NCBI GenBank assembly: GCA_937873205.1
Contig: CALMVO010000127.1
Coordinates: forward strand, 1-64,000
Length of the DNA: 64,000 nt
Source: an uncultured Acetobacteraceae bacterium
Lineage (GTDB): Bacteria > Pseudomonadota > Alphaproteobacteria > Acetobacterales > Acetobacteraceae
Direction of reading: 5' to 3'
The position numbers were made by a program, and so were the translations under genes. This document shows positions 36,871 to 46,807 of the stretch, piece after piece (position 1 is the first letter of the stretch; each line of letters begins with the position of its first letter). Under the pieces are notes generated by a model, which did no database searches, had not been told where the DNA came from, and worked only from the letters and a program-made list of their open reading frames with translations.

Positions 36871-36884
36871 TGACCGATCGGTCA
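36871..36884. promoter_or_regulatory. Perfect 14-bp palindrome, candidate TetR-family operator
   Basis: TGACCGATCGGTCA is a perfect inverted repeat, the kind of site bound by TetR-family repressors that often control efflux pumps. It lies between the divergent adaptor gene (start 36794) and the NDH-2-like gene (start 36998), so it could control one or both. No TetR gene is present in the window. Confidence 0.5.
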
Positions 36885-36997
36885 CCGACCATTACAGGCG
36901 GACCGGCGGCCAATGCAACCGCGCCCGCCGCATCGCCGTTGCGCCCGCACGGCCGGTCCGGTCCCCGGCGGCACGACGTCAGGACCGCGAAAGCCCC

Positions 36998-38332
36998 ATG
37001 CAGATAGCCAGCGCGCACGATCGGACGGCAGGCGCCGGGGCCCAAACGGCCTCGCCGGACGGCACCGCTCCTCACCGCGTCGTGATCGTCGGCGCCGGCT
37101 TCGGCGGTCTGGCGGCGGCGCGTGCCCTGGCCGGCACGACGGCCCGGGTGACGCTGATCGACCGCACCAACCACAACCTGTTTCAGCCCCTGCTCTACCA
37201 GGTGGCGACCGCGGCGCTCGGGGCCGAGGACATCGCGCTGCCGGTGCGCTCGGCGTTCCGGGGTGCGGCCAACGTCGAGGTGCTGATGGCCGAGCTGGTC
37301 GGCATCGACCGCGCGCGACGGCTGGTGCGGCTGCAGGGCGCGGCGCCGGTCGGCTACGACAGCCTGATCCTGGCCACCGGCTCGGTGTCGTCCTGGTTCG
37401 GCCACGACGACTGGTCGGCGCGGGCGCCCAGCCTGAAGAGCCTGGCGGACGCGCTCTCGCTGCGCGACCGGCTGCTCGACGCCTTCGAGCGCGCCGAGGC
37501 CTGCACCGACGCCGCCGAGGTGCGCCGGCTGCTGACCTTCGTGGTGGTCGGCGCCGGTCCGACCGGGGTCGAGCTGGCCAGCTCGATCGCCGAGCTCGCG
37601 CACAAGACGCTGGCGCGCGACTTCCGGCACATCCGGCCGTCCGAGGCCCGCATCGTGCTCTGCGACGCCGGCGACGCGGTGCTGGCGGCGTTCCCAAAGC
37701 GGCTCTCCGCCTATGCCGGCGGCCGGCTCCGGGCGCTCGGCATCGAGCTGCGGCTCGGCGCCGGGGTGGAGCGGATGGACGAGGGCGGCGTGGTCGCCGG
37801 GGCCGAGCGGATCGAGGCGGCGTGCGTGTTCTGGGCCGCCGGCACCGAGGCGACCCCGGTGGCGCGCTGGCTCGGCGTGGCGGCGGCGGGCCATGGGCGA
37901 CAGGTCGAGGTGTCCCGGGACTGCTCGCTGCCCGGGGACCCGGCGATCTTCGTCGTCGGCGACGCGATGCGGCTGGCCGGGCCCGGCGGCCGGCCGCTGC
38001 CGGGGCTGGGCTCGGTCGCCAAGCAGCAGGGCGCCTATGTCGGCCACCTGATCGCCGGCCGGCTGCGCGGCCGCGCGGCGCCGCCGGCGCCGTTCCGGTA
38101 CCGCGACTGGGGCCAGCTCGCGATCATCGGCAGCAACAGCGCCATCGCCGATTTCGGTTTCGTCCGGCTCACCGGCCGGCTGGCCTGGCTGGTCTGGAGC
38201 GCCGTGCACCTGATGCTGCTGGTCAGCGTCCGCAACCGGGCCGTGGTCTACGTGAACTGGGTGTGGGCCTGGCTCACCTACGGCCGCGGCGCCCGCATCA
38301 TCACCGGGGCGCCGGCCGGCCGCGCCCCTTGA
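36998..38332 (+). CDS. NADH dehydrogenase-like FAD oxidoreductase (NDH-2 type)
   Basis: This 444-aa flavoprotein has the FAD-binding motif VVIVGAGFGGLAAARAL (about residues 28-44), the conserved NHNLFQPLLYQVATA of type II NADH dehydrogenases, a second Rossmann motif FVVVGAGPTGVELASSIAEL for NADH, and WAAGTEATP and VVGDAMRL near the FAD end. Type II enzymes oxidise NADH and reduce quinone without pumping protons. The hydrophobic C-terminal stretch (VWSAVHLMLLVSVRNRA) should anchor it to the inner membrane. It begins the plus-strand run with the MBL-fold, glgX, treZ and treY genes; its stop overlaps the next start (TTGA). Confidence 0.88.
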   Translation: MQIASAHDRTAGAGAQTASPDGTAPHRVVIVGAGFGGLAAARALAGTTARVTLIDRTNHNLFQPLLYQVATAALGAEDIALPVRSAFRGAANVEVLMAELVGIDRARRLVRLQGAAPVGYDSLILATGSVSSWFGHDDWSARAPSLKSLADALSLRDRLLDAFERAEACTDAAEVRRLLTFVVVGAGPTGVELASSIAELAHKTLARDFRHIRPSEARIVLCDAGDAVLAAFPKRLSAYAGGRLRALGIELRLGAGVERMDEGGVVAGAERIEAACVFWAAGTEATPVARWLGVAAAGHGRQVEVSRDCSLPGDPAIFVVGDAMRLAGPGGRPLPGLGSVAKQQGAYVGHLIAGRLRGRAAPPAPFRYRDWGQLAIIGSNSAIADFGFVRLTGRLAWLVWSAVHLMLLVSVRNRAVVYVNWVWAWLTYGRGARIITGAPAGRAP

Positions 38333-39401
38333 CCGCGCCTGCCCACCCGCCCTCCGACCATTTCGACGGCGAACGCTTCCACAACCCGCCGATCGGCGAC
38401 GGTCCAGTGGTGCAGGCGGGCGGGCGCCTTCTGCCGATCCTGTGCTGGCGCCTGGGGGGCACCCGCTCGCCCTGGCCGACCGGCATCGTCGACCCGCCGC
38501 CCGCCGGCGACCCGCTGGCGGCTCCCGCCGCCGGCATGCTCTCGCTCACCTTCATCGGCCATGCGAGCTTCCTGATCCGGCTGGGCGGCCTGGTGATCCT
38601 GACCGACCCGATGTTCAGCGATCGCTGCTCGCCCGTCGGCTGGGCCGGTCCGCGGCGGGCGCGGCCGCCGGGGCGCACGCTGGCGCAGCTGCCGCCGGTC
38701 GACCTCGTGCTGGTCAGCCACAACCATTACGACCATCTCGACCTGCCCAGCCTGCGGGCGGTCGTCGCCCGCGACCGCCCGCGCCTCGTGACGCCGCTCG
38801 GCAATCGCTCCCTGCTGGCTCAGGCCGGCGCCACTGCCGTCACCGAGCTGGACTGGTGGCAGGAGACCGCGGTCGGCGACGCGCGGGTGGTCGCGACCCC
38901 GGCCCGCCACTTCTCCGCCCGCACCCCATGGGACGCGCGCCGGGCGCTCTGGTCCGGCTTCATGATCGAGGGTCCGGCCGGTCGCGTGCTGTTCGCCGGC
39001 GACTCCGGCGACGGGCCGCACTGGGCGGCGATCGCCGCCCGCCTCGGCGCTCCCGACCTCGCCCTGCTGCCGATCGGCGCCTACGATCCGCCCCGGCTGA
39101 TGCGTGCCGTGCACATGGATCCGGAGGAGGCGGTTGGCGCCCACCTGGCGCTGGGCGCCCGCCGTTCGGTCGGCATGCATCACGGCACCTTCCAGCTCAC
39201 CGACGAGCCGATCGGCGAGCCACCGGCGCGGCTGGCGGCGGCGCTCGCCCGGCGTGGCCTCGACCCCGACGCCTTCGTGACGCTCGCCTTCGGCGAGACC
39301 CGGCCGTTCCCCGGCCGTCCGGCGCCCGGACGTAACGGAACCGCGCCCCGCCGGGTGGGTTCTGTCCGGGACGAACCGACACCCGCGCCGAAGGATGAGC
39401 C

Positions 39402-39417
<16 letters not shown>
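38329..39417 (+). CDS. Metallo-beta-lactamase-fold hydrolase, NAPE-PLD/UlaG-like
   Basis: This 362-aa protein opens with SDHFDGERFHNP, typical of the NAPE-PLD/RomA-like group of the metallo-beta-lactamase fold. It has FIGHASFLIRLGGLVILTDP, the metal motif SHNHYDHLDL, PARHFSARTPWD, and the later metal residues in LFAGDSGDG and GMHHGTFQ. It is probably a zinc-dependent phosphodiesterase or lipid-related hydrolase, but its substrate here is unknown. The TTG 38329 overlaps the preceding stop (TTGA), and its C-terminal coding end overlaps glgX by 16 bp. Its link to trehalose synthesis is unexplained. Confidence 0.82.
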
Positions 39418-41536
<2,119 letters not shown>

Positions 41537-41540
<4 letters not shown>

Positions 41541-43300
41541 CCGCGGCCGCGCAGGGCGCCACGCTCGAGGCGGGGGGCGTCCGCTACCGCCTCTGGGCGC
41601 CCGGCTGCGACACGCTGTCGGTGGTGCTGGAGGCGGACGGACGCGTCATCGCGATGGAGCGGGACGTGGACGGGTTCTTCGAGACGTTCGTCGGGGGCAT
41701 CGGCGTCGGCACGCTCTACCGCTACCGGCTGCCCGACGGCATGCTGGTGCCCGACCCGGCCTCCCGCTACCAGCCGGAGGACGTGCACGGGCCCAGCGAG
41801 GTGACGGATCCGGCCTCGTATCGCTGGCGCACCGATTGGCACGGCCGCGACTGGGACGAGGTGGTGCTCTACGAGTTGCACGTCGGCGCCTTCACGCCGG
41901 AGGGGACGTTCCGGGCCGCGGCCGACAAACTCGACCATCTGGTCGAGCTCGGCGTCACCGCCATCGAGATCATGCCGATCGCCGATTTCCCCGGCGCCCG
42001 CAACTGGGGCTATGATGGCGTGCTGCCCTACGCACCGGACTCGAGCTATGGCCGTCCGGACGAGCTGAAGGCGCTGGTGGACGCGGCGCATGCGCGCGGC
42101 ATCGCGGTCCTGCTCGACGTCGTCTACAACCATTTTGGACCGGACGGGAACTACCTGCCGGTCTATGCGCCGCAGTTCTTCACCGACCGCCACGAGACAC
42201 CGTGGGGGGCGGCCATCAACTACGACGGCCCGCACGCGGCCCCGGTGCGCGAGTTCGTCATCGGCAACGCGCTCTACTGGATCGCCGAGTTCCGCCTCGA
42301 CGGGCTGCGCTTCGACGCCGTGCACGCGATCATCGACGACGGCGACCGCCACCTGCTCGACGAGCTGGCCGAGCGCGCGCGCGCGAGCGTGAGCCGGCCG
42401 CTGCACCTGCTGCTGGAGAACGAGGACAACGACCCCGTCCGTCTCGCCCGGAGCGGCCGCACGCCCGTGCACTACACCGCGCAGTGGAACGATGACATGC
42501 ACCACGTGCTGCACGTCGCCGCCACGCACGAGCGCACCGGTTACTACGCCGACTACGAGGGCGACACCGAGCTGCTCGGCCGGGCGTTGGCCGAGGGCTT
42601 CGGCTACCAGGGCCAGATGATGCCCTACCGCGGCAGTGCGCGCGGCGAGCCCAGCGCGCACCTGCCGCCGGGTGCGTTCGTCGCCTTCATCCAGAACCAC
42701 GACCAGGTCGGCAACCGCGCCTTCGGCGAGCGCCTGGGCACGATCGCGTCGCCGGAGGCGATGCGGGCGCTGGCCGCCACCTACCTGCTGCTGCCGCAGG
42801 CGCCGATGCTGTTCATGGGCGAGGAGTGGGGCGCCCGGCAGCCGTTCCCGTTCTTCTGCGACTTCGAGGGCGACCTCGCCGACGCTGTCCGCAAGGGCCG
42901 CAGGGAGGAATTCGCGCGCTTTCCGGAGTTCCAGGACCCCGCCCAGCGCGACCGCATCCCCGACCCGCTGGCGGAGGCGACCTTCACGTCCGCCAAGCTC
43001 GACTGGTCGGTGATCGACGAGGATCACCTCGCGCACTATCGCAGCCTGATCGCCGCCCGCCGCCAGCATGTCGTGCCTTTACTGCCCGGGATCGCCGGCG
43101 CTGGGCAGGCGGTGGTCGTGGACCATTCGGCGGTCGTGGTCACGTGGCAGTCCGGCGCCGACCGCCTGGTGCTCGCCGCCAACCTGTCCGACCGTCCGGT
43201 CGGCTTTCCGCCCGCCCAGGGCCGCACGATCTGGGCCGAAGGCGAGTGCGACGCCGACCTCGGCCCGTGGTCGGTGCGCTGGACGCTGGAGACCGCATGA
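41537..43300 (+). CDS. treZ: Malto-oligosyltrehalose trehalohydrolase
   Basis: This 587-aa GH13 enzyme releases trehalose from maltooligosyl-trehalose made by TreY. Visible: LYELHVGAFTPEGTFRAA, GYDGVLPYAPDSSYGRP, the nucleophile GLRFDAVHAI, the acid/base LLENEDND and the third acid in FIQNHDQVGNRAFG. The N-terminal ~100 residues form a beta-sandwich domain. Both ends overlap neighbours by four bases (glgX and treY), so translation is coupled. A trehalose role in osmotic or desiccation tolerance is known for the pathway. Confidence 0.95.
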
Positions 43301-46035
43301 CCATCCCGCGCGCCACCTACCGGCTGCAGTTCCATGCCGGATACGGCTTCAACGATGCGACCGCGATCGCGCCCTATCTGGGCCGGCTCGGCGTCAGCCA
43401 CGTCTATGCCTCGCCGTTCCTGAAGGCACGTCCCGGCAGCACGCACGGTTACGACATCACCGACCACCAGGCGCTGAATCCGGAACTCGGCACCGAGGCC
43501 GAGTTCGCCGCCATGGTGCAGGCGTTCCGCCGCGAGGGGATCGGCCAGATCCTCGACTTCGTGCCCAACCACATGGGGGTCGGCGGCTCCGACAACCCGC
43601 TCTGGCTCGACGTGCTGGAATGGGGACCCGACTCCGCCCATGCCGGCTGGTTCGACATCGACTGGGATCCGGACCGCCGCTACCTGCTGAACAAGCTGCT
43701 GGTGCCGTTCCTGGGCGACCAGTACGGGGTCGAGCTGAAGGCGGGCAACCTCGTGTTGAAATGCGACGAGGCCGAGGGTTCGCTCGCGATCTGGGCCTAC
43801 GACACCCACAAGCTGCCGATCTGCCCGCTGTTCTACGACCGTGTGCTGGGCCGGGACGATGCCGGGCTCGACCGGCTCAGCGATCTGTTCCTCGACCTGC
43901 CGATGTGGCGACCGGAGGTGGCCGAGCGCGCGGCCGCGCTGAAGGCGGAGCTGGCGGCGCTGCTGGCGGATGACGGCGCCGCGCGTGCGGCCCTCGACGC
44001 CCGTATCGCGGCGCTGAACGCCGACTGGCACGCGCTGGACGGGCTGATCCAGGAGCAGTTCTGGCGGGTCGCCTACTACGGCGTCGCCGGCGATGACATC
44101 AACTATCGCCGGTTCTTCAACATCAACGACCTGGCCGGCCTGCGCATGGAGCTGCCGGCCGTGTTCCGGCACGCGCATGCACGCATCATGCCGATGATCG
44201 AGGACGGCACGCTGGACGGCATCCGCCTCGACCATGTCGACGGGCTGCTCGACCCCAAGCGCTACTTCGAGGATCTGCGCGCGGCCTCGTCGCGCCCGTT
44301 CTATCTCGTCGTCGAGAAGATCCTGGCCGCGCACGAGCAGCTGCGCGAGGATTGGCCGGTCGACGGCACCACCGGCTACGACTTCACCAACCTGGTGCTG
44401 GGCGCGCTGATCAATCCCGCTGCCGAGGCCGCCTTTTCCGAGACCTATCGCGGCTTCACCGGCCTCTCCACCCCGTTCGCCGACATCGTGCGCGACTGCA
44501 AGATCCGCATCATGGAAAACGAGATGGCCAGCGAGCTGAACGTGCTCGGCCGCGATGCCGGCCGCCTCGCGCGCCAGAACCCGATGACGGCGGACTTCAC
44601 CCGCAACATCTTGCAGCGTGCGATCAAGCAGATCGTCGCCTGCTTCCCCGTCTATCGCACCTACATCGACATGGATGGCGCGCAGGAGGAGGCGGATCGC
44701 CGCGACCTCGACTGGGCGATGACCCAGGCCCGGCGCGGCGACCCCAACATCGACCCGTCGGTGTTCGATTTCCTGCACGGGGTACTGTCGGGCGCCGTCG
44801 TCGCCCGGCCGCAGAGCGGCTTCAGCCGCATCGCCGTGCTGCGCTTTGCCATGAAGCTGCAGCAATACTCCGGCCCGGTCATGGCCAAGGGCCTCGAGGA
44901 CACCACCTTCTACCGCTACAACCGCCATGTGGCGCTGAACGAGGTGGGGGGCGAGCCCGATCGTTTTGGCATCGCCGCGGGTGCCTTCCACAAGGCGAAT
45001 CTATCGCGCGCGAAGCGGTGGCCGCATGCCATGCTGGGCACCTCCACGCACGACACCAAGCGCGGCGAGGACACTCGCGCCCGGCTGGCGGTGCTGTCCG
45101 ACCTGCCCGAGGAGTGGGCGCGCCTGGTCAACGTCTGGAGCCGGTTGCTGCGCGCCCGGCGTGGCGACATCGAGGGCACCGCGCCGCCGGACCGCAACGA
45201 CGAATACCTGCTCTACCAGCTGCTGGTGGGCTCCTGGCCGGCCGAGCTGCTGGAGCAGACCGATGCCGAGGCGCTCGAGATCTATGGCAAGAGGCTTGCC
45301 GGCGCGCTCGAGAAGTCGATGCGCGAGGCCAAGCTGCATTCGAGCTGGACCGCACCCGACGCCGCCTACGAGGAGGCGATGCAGGCGCTGGCCCGCGACG
45401 CGCTCGATGCCAGCCGCGGCGGCTTCCTGAGCAGCTTCCTGCCCTTCGCGCAGAAGGTCGCCCGGCTCGGCGTGCAGAACAGCCTGGTCCAGCTGGTGAT
45501 GAAGCTGACCCTGCCCGGTATGCCCGACATCTATCAGGGATCGGAGCTGTGGGACCTGAGCCTGGTCGACCCCGACAACCGCCGGCCGGTCGACTATGCC
45601 GTCCGCGAGGCGGCGCTGGCCGACCTGCTGCCGGGGCTGACCGACCTCGATGCCCGCGGTCCGCTGCTGGCCGGCCTGCTGGCCGACTGGCAGGACGGTC
45701 GCATCAAGCTGGCTGTGACCCACCTGCTGCTCGACCTGCGCCGCCGCGATGAGCCCTTGTTCGCCGACGGCGGCTACGAGCCGCTGGCGATCGAGGGTTC
45801 GAAGTCCGACCAGGCGCTCGGCTACGTCCGCAGCCACGGCGACGACCGCCTGCTGGTGCTGGTCGCCCGCTACCCCGGCCTGCGCGACGCCGACCCGGGC
45901 TGGGGCGATGCCGCGGCCCTGCTTCCGCCCGGCGCATGGGTCGACTGGCTGACCGGCCGCCGCATCGACGGCGGCACCGTGCCGCTCGCCGCGCTGTTCA
46001 CCGATCTGCCGACAGCGGTGCTGCAGCCGGCCTGA
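43297..46035 (+). CDS. treY: Malto-oligosyltrehalose synthase
   Basis: This 912-aa enzyme converts the reducing end of maltooligosaccharides into a trehalose-type 1,1-linkage. The family signatures are visible: ATYRLQFHAGYGFNDA, SHVYASPFLKARPGSTHGYD, ILDFVPNHMGVGG, the nucleophile DGIRLDHVDGLLDPKRYF, the acid in VVEKILAAHEQL, and HDTKRGEDTRAR. The large size and long internal insertions are normal for TreY. It ends the operon, followed by a perfect palindrome that may end transcription. No trehalose transporter is nearby. Confidence 0.95.
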   Translation: MTIPRATYRLQFHAGYGFNDATAIAPYLGRLGVSHVYASPFLKARPGSTHGYDITDHQALNPELGTEAEFAAMVQAFRREGIGQILDFVPNHMGVGGSDNPLWLDVLEWGPDSAHAGWFDIDWDPDRRYLLNKLLVPFLGDQYGVELKAGNLVLKCDEAEGSLAIWAYDTHKLPICPLFYDRVLGRDDAGLDRLSDLFLDLPMWRPEVAERAAALKAELAALLADDGAARAALDARIAALNADWHALDGLIQEQFWRVAYYGVAGDDINYRRFFNINDLAGLRMELPAVFRHAHARIMPMIEDGTLDGIRLDHVDGLLDPKRYFEDLRAASSRPFYLVVEKILAAHEQLREDWPVDGTTGYDFTNLVLGALINPAAEAAFSETYRGFTGLSTPFADIVRDCKIRIMENEMASELNVLGRDAGRLARQNPMTADFTRNILQRAIKQIVACFPVYRTYIDMDGAQEEADRRDLDWAMTQARRGDPNIDPSVFDFLHGVLSGAVVARPQSGFSRIAVLRFAMKLQQYSGPVMAKGLEDTTFYRYNRHVALNEVGGEPDRFGIAAGAFHKANLSRAKRWPHAMLGTSTHDTKRGEDTRARLAVLSDLPEEWARLVNVWSRLLRARRGDIEGTAPPDRNDEYLLYQLLVGSWPAELLEQTDAEALEIYGKRLAGALEKSMREAKLHSSWTAPDAAYEEAMQALARDALDASRGGFLSSFLPFAQKVARLGVQNSLVQLVMKLTLPGMPDIYQGSELWDLSLVDPDNRRPVDYAVREAALADLLPGLTDLDARGPLLAGLLADWQDGRIKLAVTHLLLDLRRRDEPLFADGGYEPLAIEGSKSDQALGYVRSHGDDRLLVLVARYPGLRDADPGWGDAAALLPPGAWVDWLTGRRIDGGTVPLAALFTDLPTAVLQPA

Positions 46036-46046
46036 CGCCGACGTGC

Positions 46047-46070
46047 GGACGCTGCCCGCGGGCAGCGTCC
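46047..46070. terminator. Perfect 24-bp palindrome after treY, possible terminator
   Basis: The half GGACGCTGCCCG is mirrored exactly by CGGGCAGCGTCC, twelve bases after the treY stop. It would form a strong hairpin, but there is no U-tract afterwards, so termination is only a suggestion. Confidence 0.45.
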
Positions 46071-46327
46071 CCTGGTGTGGCATGCGGCGCGTGGGCCTCG
46101 ATCCGCTTTCGTTTTGCAAAGCTAACGACGTCGCCCGGCGACGGCCGATTGGTGTGCCTGCTTGGCGATCAGCTTGCAAGGCGAAGACAAGTAGAAAATC
46201 AATCAAAGCAAGTTTAGAAGTGTCAGCGCGCAACAACGGGTGCGCAACAAGCGCTTTCCAGAAAAATTAGCTGAAGATGATTGCTAAAATATTTGTTGAA
46301 TTGTTTCGCTTCGACCTCTTTTGCTTG
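46071..46327. other. AT-richer intergenic stretch, no gene recognised
   Basis: The stretch has many A/T runs (for example GTAGAAAATCAATCAAAG and GAAAAATTAGCTGAAG), unlike its GC-rich surroundings. It holds no recognised gene and probably separates two transcription units. Together with the genes to its right (to about 49.7 kb) it may be a horizontally gained islet. Confidence 0.5.
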
Positions 46328-46357
46328 TTGCACTCCGATCAGAGCGGCTCCTATAGT
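46328..46357 (+). promoter_or_regulatory. Probable sigma-70-type promoter for the small secreted gene
   Basis: TTGCAC (46328-46333) and TATAGT (46352-46357) are separated by 18 bp and lie about 45 bp before the small gene at 46402. This is the best sigma-70-like promoter match seen in the window. Confidence 0.5.
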
Positions 46358-46401
46358 CCGAGCGTCGGCACCGTGTCCGGCATCAACTCGGAGGGCTGCT
46401 C

Positions 46402-46650
46402 ATGATCAACCGCTTGTTCTGCTCCACGTCCCAGGGCTTCGGCATCGCCTGCGCGGCGATGGTGGTGGCCGTGACGTCGTTTCATAGCTATGGCTCGCTC
46501 GCGACCGCGCATGCGGCTGCCCAGACCGCAAGTCCAGTAACGCAGGGCGTGAGCAAGACCTCAACTGCTGAGTCAGCCAAGTCGAGGATTCATCAAGTGG
46601 ACTTCCTGCCTGGGATGTATCACAATCCGCGATCGTTTTCCGAAAGCTAG
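46402..46650 (+). CDS. Small secreted protein, unknown family
   Basis: This 82-aa protein has a start preceded by GGAGGG (46392-46397) and a signal-peptide-like segment (FGIACAAMVVAVTSF, then AHAAAQ). The mature part is short and polar (PVTQGVSKTSTAESAK, then HQVDFLPGMYHNPRS). No family is recognised. A likely promoter lies just upstream. It is followed about 160 bp later by a large periplasmic-propeller diguanylate cyclase on the same strand. A role as ligand for that protein is only a guess. Confidence 0.6.
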   Translation: MINRLFCSTSQGFGIACAAMVVAVTSFHSYGSLATAHAAAQTASPVTQGVSKTSTAESAKSRIHQVDFLPGMYHNPRSFSES

Positions 46651-46807
46651 ATCGCAACGGGACTGTGTCTACTAGACCGCAGCCCTGCGATTATATAGAC
46701 AGACGATCTCTTTATTTAGATAGCCTTCGGACGTCGTATCCAGATAGTTCTTGTGCTGTGCATCATTGATCGTCAGACTGATGGTCGCGCCAGCTGCGAG
46801 AAGACGT

